DNA of 64,000 bases. It comes from Galdieria partita. Its lineage: Eukaryota > Rhodophyta > Bangiophyceae > Galdieriales > Galdieriaceae. The stretch's first letter is position 1. Each line of letters opens with the position of its first letter. A model generated the notes under the pieces. That model was not told the DNA's origin, did no database searches, and worked only from the letters and a program-made list of their open reading frames with translations. The stretch covers positions 124,001-188,000 of the forward strand of contig BQMJ01000033.1 of the NCBI GenBank assembly GCA_025991245.1. Direction: 5' to 3'. Below are positions 1 through 10,921 of this stretch, piece by piece. Made by a program: the position numbers and the translations under genes.

Positions 1-205
1 TTTCATATCATATAGACAATAGAAAACATTTTCATACAGTGATTACTATTGTGTTGATTTGCTCATCCTCTAAACAACTCTTTATCTATTCCGTATTCAA
101 TATCCAACACATAGTCTTTGTTTTGCATTGGAAGCAAACGGGTTGTGTGGATGTTTTTGGCGCTTTGACTGGTGTATACACGTATTATAAGACCTGCTGT
201 AAAAG

Positions 206-2513
206 ATGACTGAAATGTTGCAAAAGGAAGGGTGCAATTCTATCAACTGTCCACTTTGTTTGGAAGAATTGGACCTGACTGATCTGTCCTTGAAACCTTG
301 TCTTTGTGGGTATCAGGTAGGGATGTTATGGGTTGGTTTCTTTCACGGTATTGACCGTTTGTACTTAGGTTTGTTTATATTGTCTTCATTACATTCGAGA
401 ACAACAAGATGGCAAGTGTCCTGCTTGTCGAACGCCATACACGGAAGAAAATTTCTCAGTAAACAAGTTGGACGCAGAAGTTGTAGCCCAACTTTCTCAC
501 AAAGGGCTGAATAGGAGGAAGGAAAGGATTGCAGTTCCAGAAAGAGATTCATATTCTCCAAAAACGCATAGAACACTCTGTCCAGTGCATCGCTCACCAA
601 ACAACGTGAACTGGAAGCGGTTGAGAATTATACAGAGAAACCTTATTTGCGTAAAAGGTCTAGTTGCCTCGCGTTGTAGAGGAGATGTATTAAGAAGGGA
701 AGAACTATTTGGACGCTTTGGTAAGTTGTTGCGTGTCTTAGTGGACAGAGGTCGTTGGACGACAAGTGGTGGTTTTCGAGAGTCGACTGGAAATTTGGAT
801 AATAATACTTACAATAATAATACAAATATGGTGGTTTATCTACTTTATGAAACGGAAGCTGCGGCAGCCAACGCTATGAAAGAGATGCACAATGAAGTTA
901 TTTATGATGTGAAAATTCAAGTGAATTTGGCAACTACCAAATATTGCAACTCCTTTTTGGAGTCTGGAAAACCGCAATGGTGTGATAATCCATATTGTTT
1001 ATATCGACATGAAAGTGCAAATCCTGATGATGTGATAACAGTCGATTCCTTACAATCCCTTGGTTTAGCTCCACCACCACCTCATTATCTATTCTCTATG
1101 AAAAAGTTTCGTTCGCACTCTATTCCACCTGGTTATTATCCAAATCATCGTAAACAACATATTCATGAAGATTCTCCACATAGCTTTGTGGAAATGAACA
1201 AAAAGCTTGGAACCCACACTTATTCACCCGCTTCTAGTGGATGGAGTCGTTCTGTTGACTCGGATGAACAACTTTCTTTGGATGAACAATCGATTGAAGA
1301 TGAATTCTTCAGTGAGAAAAAGAAATCGAAAAACATATTTCATACAGAAAATGGTTATCTCGAGAATAGAGCAACCACTTATTGGAACACTTCAGAATAT
1401 CTTTCCAAAGGTAAGTGAATGAAACAAAGACTTTCAACAGTTTCCAATGGTTTATTAGGCTATCAAGAAGAACCTCATTCAATATTACCAGATACTGGAG
1501 AGCTTCCAAATTTAGATATGTCGGGATTGTTATTAGGAAGTGTTGCTGATATGAACTCACCTGTTTTGGATATCTATCATTCCAAGAATAGAATATCGTC
1601 GCGCTTTGATTTTCATTCCGATAATGAAAGTCATGATAGTGATGAATCTTTATCTGCGAGTGACTCGGATAAAAGTAGAACAACATTTCAAACTACAGAA
1701 TGGTCGCGTGGTTCGAAAGCTTCCGATGAACAGCCGAGATTATTGGAAAATGATGAATGGATAACTCCCGAAAAGAGATTGGAAATGATGTTTGGTAATG
1801 ATGTTGTCAATCACTTTGTTACATTGGATGCTCTACCTTCTTTAAATGACTTGTTGAACCGTAAGTATTCATGTTGTAGCTTTGTCATTATGTCAACCTT
1901 TTTTTTATGTGCGATAGGGTTGCAGTCTTCCAAAGCAAAGGAAGAGAGCAATAAAGTATTTGATAAGGAGAAAGGCCTTGTCAATGTATGGGAAAATGAT
2001 TCCAGTTTGGATAAGCTGAACAAGGAGAATTCTTCTAGTGTCGATGTTATAGAAGAAGAAAACCACAAAGATGAGAAAGAAACTAGAACAGTGGCTACAA
2101 ATGATGAAACCGAAACAGTCAAGTCCAAAAGTACTAAGAAGAACAATCACCGAAAGAAAAAGAAACAGAAGAAAGCCAAGTCAGATAGCAAAGACTCATC
2201 TGTAGCTTCGAATGAGACAAATCATGATTCTACACAAGTTGCTTTGAATGGTCGGCAGTCATATCAAACAACAGACAAAGTCATTTCACCGATTGAATAT
2301 TCGTCGAATTGTATAGTTGAACAAGTCACTGACTGTAACAATCTACCAGAAGCAGCTTCCTCATCTAGTGGAAATGTTACAGATTCTATAAGAGTAGATG
2401 AAAGTAGCCAAACTTTACAAAAGGAGTTGGAAGCAATGAAAGAGAAGGAATTGCAGTTGCAGAAACGTTTAGAACAACTGCAAACCAAACTTGAAAGTTT
2501 ATTACTTTTGTAG
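206..2513 (+). CDS. CNOT4: NOT4/CNOT4-type E3 ubiquitin ligase
   Basis: RING-type ubiquitin ligase of the CCR4-NOT complex, acting in mRNA decay and co-translational quality control. Four exons: 206-316, 369-1410, 1459-1860 and 1918-2513 (introns of 52, 48 and 57 nt), giving about 716 aa. Removing intron 1 completes the RING: CPLCLEELDL, then CGYQVCLYCLHYI, then CPACRTPY, which is the unusual all-cysteine C4C4 pattern of NOT4. An RRM follows (about residues 115-205, with KGLVASRCRGD near its start), then a CCCH finger (WCDNPYCLYRHE), the canonical NOT4 order. The C-terminal half is acidic, serine-rich and low in complexity. It has a Lys-rich stretch and ends in a short coiled coil (KELQLQKRLEQLQ). 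It converges on the lactone oxidase, with stop codons about 50 bp apart. The domain order makes the family assignment secure. Confidence 0.93.
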
Positions 2514-2565
2514 TAATTTTCAAGAATAAATTTCTTTACTGTGAAAGATATGAACTGTCTGATGG

Positions 2566-4156
2566 TTATCCATCCAAAATCCTATCGATATATGAGTTAC
2601 TAAAGATATGTTCAGGATCCAACTTTTCACGAATTTGTTTGAATTCTGAGAAACGTGGATACATTTTGGAAAGTTGACTCGAATGACAGCTATGTGGCTT
2701 AGCCCAATGTGGTCTTCCATCTAAACTTTGCATAATTTGTTCAAATTGTTCAAAATAATATTTAAAAGACACATCTTTCGAATAAGGTCGATACATAATA
2801 ATTCCTATCCAACCTGATTCTCTTCCATAAGATGGACTCAACCAAATATCGTCAGCACCAGTAAAACGAACTTCGATTGGAAAATGAACATATAGTCCTG
2901 AAGTTTCAATCAGATTGCGCAGTCTTTTCATTGCTTCTACAGTATGTCTACGAGGAATAGCCCATTCATCCACATATTGTCGAAACAAACAATCAAAATT
3001 GAACACTTTGTCACTTTGATCTACTTTCTCCTTTTTCTCATCAAATAACAAACGAAAATATAATCTATTAATAATAGGAATCAACGAAGGTGCAAAAGTA
3101 GCTAAATATAACATGGCTTCTAAGGAGTGATAGCCTAACAATCGTTCTTTGAACCAAGCAGATATGAAAGAAGGTTGAGGAGTTGAAGGCCTTTCTGTTC
3201 GATTGGCTGTCCACACAACACACTTATCCGTATGAGGAAACCACCAAAAGCGCCAATGTTCTGCACTCTTTACCCAATCGTCCAAATTATCCAAAACTTT
3301 GTCCAAAGATAAAGGCTCTTGAATAGCATACAAACGAAAAGCTTTCTCACATTGGATCTTTACTCTGACAATAACTCCCAAACAGCCTAGTCCACATACA
3401 GCTGCTTTGAAGATTTCGGGCTGTTCTGTTTCGGAACATTCCAATCTTTCTCCAGTCGCAGTCAATAATTCAAGTTGAACAATATTTGCACCAAGTATAG
3501 AAAAGGTAATACCGGTACCATGTGTACCTGTAGAAATAGCACCAGCAATAGTTTGTTCACTTATGGAACCTAAACTTGATAGTCCTAATTGATGTTTGGC
3601 AAGTTCTTGATTCAGTTGCTTGATAGTTGTGCCAGCTTGAGCAGTGACTGTCTTTTGTTCCTTGTCAATATTTTCGATTCTATTCAATCTTCGAAGATTG
3701 ATAATACAGTCGTCTGTCATAGCTATGTTATTAGGAGAATGTCCTAAAGAGGGAATGCCTCAATATTACTACTAAAATATCGTACTTTTGATTACCTGTT
3801 CCAAATACTCTCAGTTTCCAATTATTTCTGCGGCATAGTTGTATTATTTTTCCAATATCTTCAATAGTTTCAGGTTCAAAATACTGTTTCGGTTTGCACG
3901 ACTCTATTTGAGCCCAATTTTGTAGAGTCCTATTTTCTTGTCCTTTCAAACTTACAAAGCGTACCTGAGGAACACGACAAGATACTGAATCCATACTAGT
4001 CGATTGAGACAACTCATTTACATAGTCCAGTTGTGATTCCATAAGAATGTCATCTTGAATAGCTCCCTTGAGTGGTAGACTGTTCAAAGCTTGTAATAAC
4101 CACGAACGAGAACAGCTGGACATCACAACTCCAATTCTGTTAGGAATAGCAACCAT
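2566..4156 (-). CDS. L-gulono-/D-arabinono-1,4-lactone oxidase
   Basis: FAD-linked aldonolactone oxidase catalysing the last step of ascorbate (or erythroascorbate) synthesis. Two exons, complement 3796-4156 and 2566-3743, with a 52-nt intron at 3744-3795; about 512 aa. The splice lies in the flavin motif and restores GTGHSPNNIAMTD. Its His corresponds to the residue that binds FAD covalently in animal gulonolactone oxidase and that plant galactonolactone dehydrogenase lacks. The FAD_binding_4 domain continues with LGSISEQTIAGAISTGTHG. The ALO C-terminal domain ends with GRPHWAKPH and LDPEHIFSNSY, family hallmarks. The N-terminus carries about 80 extra residues with no clear targeting signal. 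The start is 148 bp from the divergent OST48 gene. Substrate preference (L-gulono-, L-galactono- or D-arabinono-lactone) cannot be read from sequence alone. Confidence 0.9.
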
Positions 4157-4304
4157 TTTCTACAATGACTTGTTAAGAGATTCATAGTTGAATCTTCTTT
4201 TTTATACAACTGACAAAATATTTGACATGTCTTTATTAAGTTGTTTTATGGATGATACATTTGACGACAAGTTGTGTGTAGAGAGGGATTGGAAATAACT
4301 ATTC

Positions 4305-5733
4305 ATGATGGCTCGTTGTTTCATTTTGACCCTTTTATTACTTTGTTTTATTGCCGTTGATAGTATATCTTTTATGGATCCAAAAGTTTTAGTGGTAGTA
4401 GATGACAAACACTTGTACCAAAGTCATTCTGTTTTGTTTACTACTTTGGAAGGTTGGGTTATAGAGTGTTTTGTATTATATGACTGATTTGGGTTGTTTT
4501 GAATAGAAAAGGGTTATCAACTTACTGTGAAAACAGCTCAGGATTCCAATTTGTCTTTAACTTCAGAAGATGGAGAACATCTCTTTTCTCATCTCTTTTT
4601 ATTATGTCCCAAGACTTTTGGTATTATGACTAGAGGCCTTGAACGAACAGATGTATTAGATTTTGTAGAAGCTGGAGGAAACGTTATATTTTTTGCAAAT
4701 ACGGGTTATGAAGAGCCAACTTCGAAGGTAAGATTGTTTTGTTATGTGTATGATAGTGATTGTTTAAAGGGATGGATATTGATAGTTGTTTGAGAGTTTT
4801 GGTTGTGAGTTGGATGAACCTCAATCACTTGTATTGGATCATCTTCACTATTCTAGTGATTGCGATTCTTACTTTGGTGGCAAACATTCTGCAGTATTGG
4901 CTACTGGAATTACCCCTTCTTCAGTAGTTTATGTTGATTCAGAAAACAAACCAATTATTTATCAAGGAATTGGTATGGGAATATTTCGAAATAGAGAATT
5001 GATATTTCCAATCTTATGGGGTTCATCTTCTGCCTATTCATATTTTCCAAATACTCGAGTAACTGAGTTGCCTATAGTGAGTGGTGAAGAAACTGTCATG
5101 ATGGCAGCGTTACAGTCAAGAAATGGAGCTCGAGTCTTATTATCAGGCTCAACAGATATTTGTTCCAATTCTTTACAAACGACTTTTCTAGGAAATAAGC
5201 ATTTTTGTTCTCAGATAGTGAGTTGGACTTTGGGTGAACGAGGAATGCTCCGTACACAAAACTGGAGACATCACAAAGTTGGTGACTCCATTACGAATCA
5301 CTCCAATGATATGTATCGAGTAAAGGATGAAATTGAGTTTTTAGTAGATATCGAAGAATGGAATGGAACAGAACATGGTTGGAAGCCATTTCTAGGAAAC
5401 GATGTGCAATTGGAGTTTATTATGTTGGATCCTTATATTCGGAAGACTTTGGTTTGTGTGGATGAAACAAAAGGCTCTTATTATACTCGTTTTAGAATTC
5501 CGGATAGAATTGGAGTGTACAAGTTTTCCATTGGATATTATCGTCGAGGATATTCACCTATTCAAGCATCTCAAGTAGTATCTGTAAGACCTTTTAGACA
5601 TGATGAATATGAAAGATTTATATTACAAGCATATCCATATTATGCTGCAGCGTTGAGTATGTTGTTGGGTGTTTTTAGTTTTGGTTTTGTATTTCTACAT
5701 GGAAAAGGAATGTTTTGTATCCAAAATCCATAA
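4305..5733 (+). CDS. DDOST: Oligosaccharyltransferase 48-kDa subunit (OST48/WBP1)
   Basis: Non-catalytic subunit of the ER oligosaccharyltransferase that N-glycosylates nascent proteins. Three exons: 4305-4452, 4507-4727 and 4786-5733 (introns of 54 and 58 nt); about 438 aa, the usual family length. An N-terminal signal peptide (MMARCFILTLLLLCFIAV) leads into the conserved VLVVVDDKHLYQSHSVLF start of the lumenal domain. GIGM, ILWGSSSAYSYFP, LQSRNGARVLLSGS and the C-terminal beta domain follow. One hydrophobic span near the end (AAALSMLLGVFSFGFVFL) with a short cytosolic tail matches OST48 topology. The next gene starts about 20 bp after the stop, so the two are very tightly spaced. The second Met codon (4308) is an equally possible start. 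Confidence 0.95.
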
Positions 5734-5752
5734 AATATGTGAGGAAAGATTC

Positions 5753-6881
5753 ATGGCTTTATGGGTAACTGGAAGATTCCTATGGAATAAGTCAACGACT
5801 CACCAAGTATTCATACAGTTATGCAAAGCTACAAATGGATTGGTTGCAGAAAACCAAAATAGAATAGCACAATTGGTTTGTGATGGGGAATGGAAGTGCT
5901 CAACAAGTATAAGAGATATTGTTTCGACGACGCAACTCTGTAGTTCACTGGGCACAAACTTGTCCACACTGATGGAAAAGAATAGAAATTATCTCTGTCA
6001 AGAATCATCATTGTTGTCTAGGAATAATAATACTTTATCGTTATTTGATTCTTTTGTCTTTGGAAATAGTGAACCAAGCAGTGAAAAGGCAGCGTTCAGT
6101 AAAGGGATAACAGCAAGCCTTGGCCATTCTTTTGTATTATACTGTCAGAGTGGAGACAAGAATAACTATTCACGTTTTTGGAAACTTGTCTGGAAGAAGT
6201 TGTCTTGGAAGTGGTTTTCGTGGAAGAAAGCTTGGAGAAACAAGTCCAATGTTGGTGTTCAAAGTGTTCTATTGACGAGTTCTATTGGTTTAGCTGCCAC
6301 TATAGCTTCCGATGTGGAACCCAAAAGAACAGATACGGGTGAAAAGGTATCTTATGGACCTCATAGCAGTGCTTTATTGAATGCTGCTGCCAGACACGGA
6401 GCAGGTTCAGCACCACCTCATGAGACAGGAATAGGACTTATACCTGGTCGTGTATTGAAAATGGTGGGTTGGAGTTTGGCTCAATTGGTTGGAATTGGTC
6501 TGATTTGGTTGATGGTTCATCATCCCTCTTCTACTGGAATCGTTGCTTTGATTGGATTGTTATTATTTGCCACCAATCCTAGTGAAGCTAGTTTCCTTCA
6601 ATGGATAAAGACCCAAGCACCTATTTTAGCAAGACACAAGGAAGCTAAAATAGATAAACTTCGGGTTAGAATAGCACCTTATTTATTCAATTTGCAAGTA
6701 AGTTATATTATCATTGGATGGGCATCTGACAAGCCAAAAGGATTGGACTGTATGGAATGTCGGTATTTGTACGGTGATTCATGTTCGAGACTTTGCTGAT
6801 TATGTTTACATTTATGTGGGTCTTCTTGGTCGTTGGGTATTGTTAGGTTGGTGGAAAGATCCAGAATTCGTATTTGAATAA
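5753..6881 (+). CDS. Unknown multipass membrane protein
   Basis: Not recognised. Two exons, 5753-6697 and 6741-6881, joined over a 43-nt intron with GT-AG ends; about 361 aa. The splice replaces an early stop with an open frame that ends WWKDPEFVFE. The first about 40 residues are Arg/Lys/Ser-containing and could target an organelle. The middle has a Trp/Lys-rich segment (WKLVWKKLSWKWFSWKKAW). The C-terminal half has a weakly hydrophobic span (LLTSSIGLAATIA), then two strong ones separated by a short loop (LVGIGLIWLMV and GIVALIGLLLFAT). It starts 20 bp after OST48, with no room for a separate strong promoter. No catalytic motif is visible, so no function is assigned. Confidence 0.65.
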
Positions 6882-6970
6882 GTTGTTCATAATAAATACA
6901 ACAAAATAGTTGATATAAGAAAACACAACAATAGAATATTGAGATCCGTGTATTTGAGTGATGTGTAACT

Positions 6971-8230
6971 ATGGACGCTTGGATAATAGGACAAGAAACT
7001 CAACCAACCGTCGGAGCCCAAAACATTCGAACACTTCTGAGTCAATATAGAAAGAAAGAATCCAAAGAAATCGTACATAATCACTTGGATGACTTTATTC
7101 CGTTGGACCTGACAACAGACTATTCCGTCTCGGAAACTACGTCCCAGGTAGAAAGCGACTTGGACAAGGATGACTCCTTTGTTTTTCCTTGTTGGGTAAT
7201 GAACAAAGAAACGAAAGAACGGATTAAGAGTGCAGAACATCCAATAATAGCTCTCCATTATGAAATATTAGAATTGGAAAGCTTCGTTTCGAGTACCCGA
7301 GAGGAAACAAAGCAACGAAAACAATTAATAGAAAGAGTTACTGAGATCATACAACAAATATGGCCAAAGTCAACTGTCCAAGTTTTTGGTTCTTTTGCAA
7401 CAAACCTTTATCTTCCTACTAGTGATATTGATTTGTGTATATTGGGTTCTCCAGAAAATGGAAGTAAACGAGAGTTGCATTTATTGGCAGATACTTTGAG
7501 ACGCCATACCGACAAAATGCGGCGAGTTATGGCTATTGATAAGGCTCGAGTTCCTATCATTAAAGTAACCGATAGAGAAACAGGCATTCAGTGTGATATC
7601 TCTTTTGGAAGAACCAACGGAATAGAAAATGTCAAATACATTCAAAAATATCTGAAAAGTTATCCATGTTTGCGTCCTCTTATGATGACAATCAAATGTT
7701 TTCTTTATCAACGAGCTTTGAATGAAGTTCATGAAGGAGGAATTGGTTCTTATTTATTATTACTCTCTATCATATCGCATTTGCAGATGATTCCTATGAA
7801 CTTTCCTAATATGAAAAGGAAAGGATTTATTTCTAATCTTGGTTCTTTGCTTTTATCATATTTTCAACTTTACGGAAAACTTTTCAACTATATGAAGACA
7901 GGTATTTCGGTGAAGAATGGAGGTTATTATTACGAAAAGGTGGAACGCTTTCCTTTTGAGATAAAACGTCCCAACTTGCTTTCGTTGGAAGATCCTCGAG
8001 ATGAAGAAAATGAATTGGGACGGAATAGTTTTGCAGTTTCGAGAGTACGCACTGCATTTTCACAAGGCTATGAATGTCTCTTTAGATGGGATAAAAGTAT
8101 GAAGTGTACTCCACTGAGTCTTATTATTCAACAGGATGAGTTTTTAGCAACTAGAAGGAAGATGACCAAGTTGAATGAAGGAAACTTGAAGGTCTCCCGC
8201 AAGAGACGACGTAGTGGAAATTCCCTATAA
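6971..8230 (+). CDS. TRF4/5-type non-canonical poly(A) polymerase
   Basis: Nucleotidyltransferase of the Trf4/PAPD5/PAPD7 group, which oligoadenylates aberrant nuclear RNAs for exosome decay (TRAMP activity). Single exon, 419 aa. The catalytic signature FGSFATNLYLPTSDIDLCI holds the GS helix and the DxD pair, and a third carboxylate probably lies in IQCDISFG. The central/PAP-associated domain follows (LNEVHEGGIGSYLLLLSIISH and the helices after it). The C-terminus is basic (KVSRKRRRSG), like a nuclear localisation signal. The N-terminal 85 residues are divergent and probably disordered. A cytoplasmic terminal uridylyltransferase is a less likely alternative, because GGIGSYLLLLSII is typical of the Trf4 group. 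Confidence 0.88.
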   Translation: MDAWIIGQETQPTVGAQNIRTLLSQYRKKESKEIVHNHLDDFIPLDLTTDYSVSETTSQVESDLDKDDSFVFPCWVMNKETKERIKSAEHPIIALHYEILELESFVSSTREETKQRKQLIERVTEIIQQIWPKSTVQVFGSFATNLYLPTSDIDLCILGSPENGSKRELHLLADTLRRHTDKMRRVMAIDKARVPIIKVTDRETGIQCDISFGRTNGIENVKYIQKYLKSYPCLRPLMMTIKCFLYQRALNEVHEGGIGSYLLLLSIISHLQMIPMNFPNMKRKGFISNLGSLLLSYFQLYGKLFNYMKTGISVKNGGYYYEKVERFPFEIKRPNLLSLEDPRDEENELGRNSFAVSRVRTAFSQGYECLFRWDKSMKCTPLSLIIQQDEFLATRRKMTKLNEGNLKVSRKRRRSGNSL

Positions 8231-8263
8231 AGAATTACAAATAACATTATAACTTTGGTGACA

Positions 8264-8479
8264 ATGTTGTTGTTGTGTATGATAGCAACACACACAGAGA
8301 ACAAATGGAAGTATTTTCAAGAAGAAAATAAAAGTTTCATTGAAGCAGCTTTTCTTATGCAATGTCTAATGGACAAAGGAAATGATGAGTTGAAGAAATC
8401 AATTTGTCGCTTTGAAATGCAGAAACAAAATCCATCTGAGGAAGAGTTGTGTGTGCCTCAGGAAAAGTTTGTGGAATGA
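8264..8479 (+). CDS. Possible small ORF upstream of acyl-CoA oxidase
   Basis: A 71-codon ATG-initiated frame fills the gap between the TRF4-type gene and the acyl-CoA oxidase, and its TGA overlaps the oxidase ATG (ATGA at 8476-8479). The product would have a short hydrophobic start (MLLLCMIA) and then a charged helical segment. It resembles no family I know. It may be 3' UTR of one neighbour or 5' UTR of the other, so the call is weak. Confidence 0.2.
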   Translation: MLLLCMIATHTENKWKYFQEENKSFIEAAFLMQCLMDKGNDELKKSICRFEMQKQNPSEEELCVPQEKFVE

Positions 8480-10670
8480 AGTGTAGTGATACTTCTATGG
8501 TTGCAGTTGTTCCTTGTGTGGAGTATATTCCACCAGAAAGAGCCTCTCCTAGTCCAAACTTTGAACCTAAAAAACTTTATTCTTTCTTTGTGGACCACGA
8601 CTGGGACTTGAGAGAAAGATTGTTTGAAGTTTTCAAAGAGCCTTTATTCCAACTTCGCTATGGGATAACTATGGAAGAAGAAAGGAATTTGTTGAGGAAA
8701 CGGTGGTCTCGATTGAACGAGTTGGGATTGTTGAAAGGAACTCTAACTTCTGGACAACCTAAGGATAGAGTAATGTTTGCTTCGATAGACTCTTTTTACA
8801 TTGACACTTAGTTTATCATATAGGCCCGATTTGACGCCTTTTTTGAATGTGTGGAAATGTATGATCACTCTTTAAGTGTTGCTATGACTGTGCATTATGG
8901 TCTATTTGGTTCTACGATTGCCTTTCTGGGAACCGACGATCAAAAGCGAAAATGGCTTCCAAAGGTAGAAGATTGTTCCATGCATGGCTGCTTTGCTTTG
9001 ACAGAGTTGGGACATGGCTCCAACGTAAGAGGTATTGAGACTCAGGCAACTTATGACAAGTCCAGACAAGAGTTTATCATTCATACACCTTGTGAAACTG
9101 CACAAAAGTACTGGATAGGAGGAGCTTCAACCAATGCTCGTTGGGCAACAGTATTTGCACAATTATCCTTGAATGGAACTTATTATGGAATTCATCCATT
9201 TGTTGTTCGAATTCGTGAAGATGACGGAAGAATAGTGAATGGCGTTACATTAGCAGATTGTGGTCATAAAATGGGTTTGAATGGAGTGGACAATGGACGC
9301 ATATGGTTTGATCATGTTCGTATACCCCGAGAACATATGTTAGCTAGATTCAATCAAGTCTCTTCGGATGGCACTTATTCTTCAGTTTATAAGACTGCAG
9401 ACGAACGGTTTGCAGCACAGTTGGGTGCCTTGACTGGAGGTCGAGTTAGTATTTCCCGTTCAGCTATGAATCAGTCAATGGTTGGTTTATCTATTGCTAT
9501 AAGATATGGCCTCTCTCGAAGAGCTTTTGGTAAGAACCATGTTTTCTATTTATGTATCCATATTCACAATGACTTGATGATAGGACCAACAGAAGGAGTG
9601 GAGATACCAATCATGAACTATCAAAGTCATCAAATGAGGCTAATGCCACCATTGGCTGCTACGTAAGTCTTATGTGAACGAATGTCAATGGATAATCACT
9701 CTCCAAATAGTTGTATAATGACTCTATGTGCCAATCATTTAAAGTCGCGTTATCGTAATCGGGCTAATGAAAATTTAAAGGAATTGCATATTTGGAGCTC
9801 AGGTTTTAAGTCTTTGATGACATGGCAAATGAGAGATACTTTACAAGAGTGTAGAGAAGCTTGTGGAGGTCAAGGATATAAAAGTGAAAATAGAATTGGT
9901 GTTTTAAAGAGTTCCTTTGATGTCTTGTTAACTTATGAAGGTGATAATTTGGTATTATTACAACAAGTCAGCCGAGTATGGTTTTGATCTTATTTATGTT
10001 GACATTCTAATAACTGCGTTGTGTATAGAGTGTATTGAATGATTTTCTTAAACAGATGAAAGCCGGAAAATTTACTGGACCGTTATCTTATATGAATGAT
10101 CAAAATTTCTTAACTGGACCACTTCCAGAAGACATTCGCTCTATTGCATTTTCGCGTCTCGTCCTTCAGCGATTGGAATCCAAACTCGTTGCCACTTTAG
10201 CCAAGGAAATTTCAAAACGCAGCAAACAAGGCAAATCTTCCTTTGAAGTCTGGAATGAATGTTTAGACTTGGCCGTAAGTATTCATGAAGTTGATTGTTT
10301 AGAGACAATCGTTGAATATTTTGGATGGTTGTAGGCTGAAGTTGGTAGAGCACATACTGAACTACTGCTAGCGGAACTTTCTGAAAACTTGATCAAACAA
10401 GCTAGTCTAACCGACCATTCTGTAGGAAACATTTTGAAACAATGTCAGACTCTATTTCTTCTACATATGATTGATAAGCAGTCTTGTTTCTTACGCTACA
10501 ATTGTTTATCTCCTGAAGATGCACAGAGGTTACATCGAGTTGTCGTTGAACTTTGTATGCAACTTCGAGAACAAGCATTGCCTTTGGTGGACTCTTTTGG
10601 AATACCACCACATCTATTAGGTCCCATTGCTTTTGATTGGATAGAGCATAATAGTCGCAGTAAACTATAA
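8476..10670 (+). CDS. ACX: Peroxisomal acyl-CoA oxidase
   Basis: FAD enzyme for the first step of peroxisomal fatty-acid beta-oxidation: acyl-CoA to trans-2-enoyl-CoA with H2O2 release. Six exons: 8476-8769, 8824-9529, 9584-9662, 9711-9975, 10029-10274 and 10335-10670 (introns of 48-60 nt); about 641 aa, normal for long-chain plant-type ACX. Clear motifs are CFALTELGHGSNVRGIET, CETAQKYWIGGA, ADCGHKMGLNGVDNGRIW and LQECREACGGQGY. The C-terminus is SKL, a perfect PTS1 peroxisome import signal, which confirms the last exon and the location. The start at 8476 is the first in-frame ATG that makes sense; 8497 is possible. Its presence fits peroxisomal beta-oxidation of long acyl chains. Confidence 0.95.
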
Positions 10671-10921
10671 CTGTTTTTAAGAAGTTTAAGAGAGAGATTA
10701 GGAATCTGTGGATATGACTATCTCTTTTGACTGCTATGACTTGTGTTTTCATTGTTATAAAATATTCTCGATTTGCCTCTTATCAACAATGTAATCTCTT
10801 TTAGATTCCTTGAGCTCCTTCCCAATCTCCCCTTCTTACTCTCATCTATATGATCAGAATGGTCTCTCTATATGAAACCCCAACTAGGCGAAAACCTTTA
10901 AAGGATCCTTTTAATCATTTT

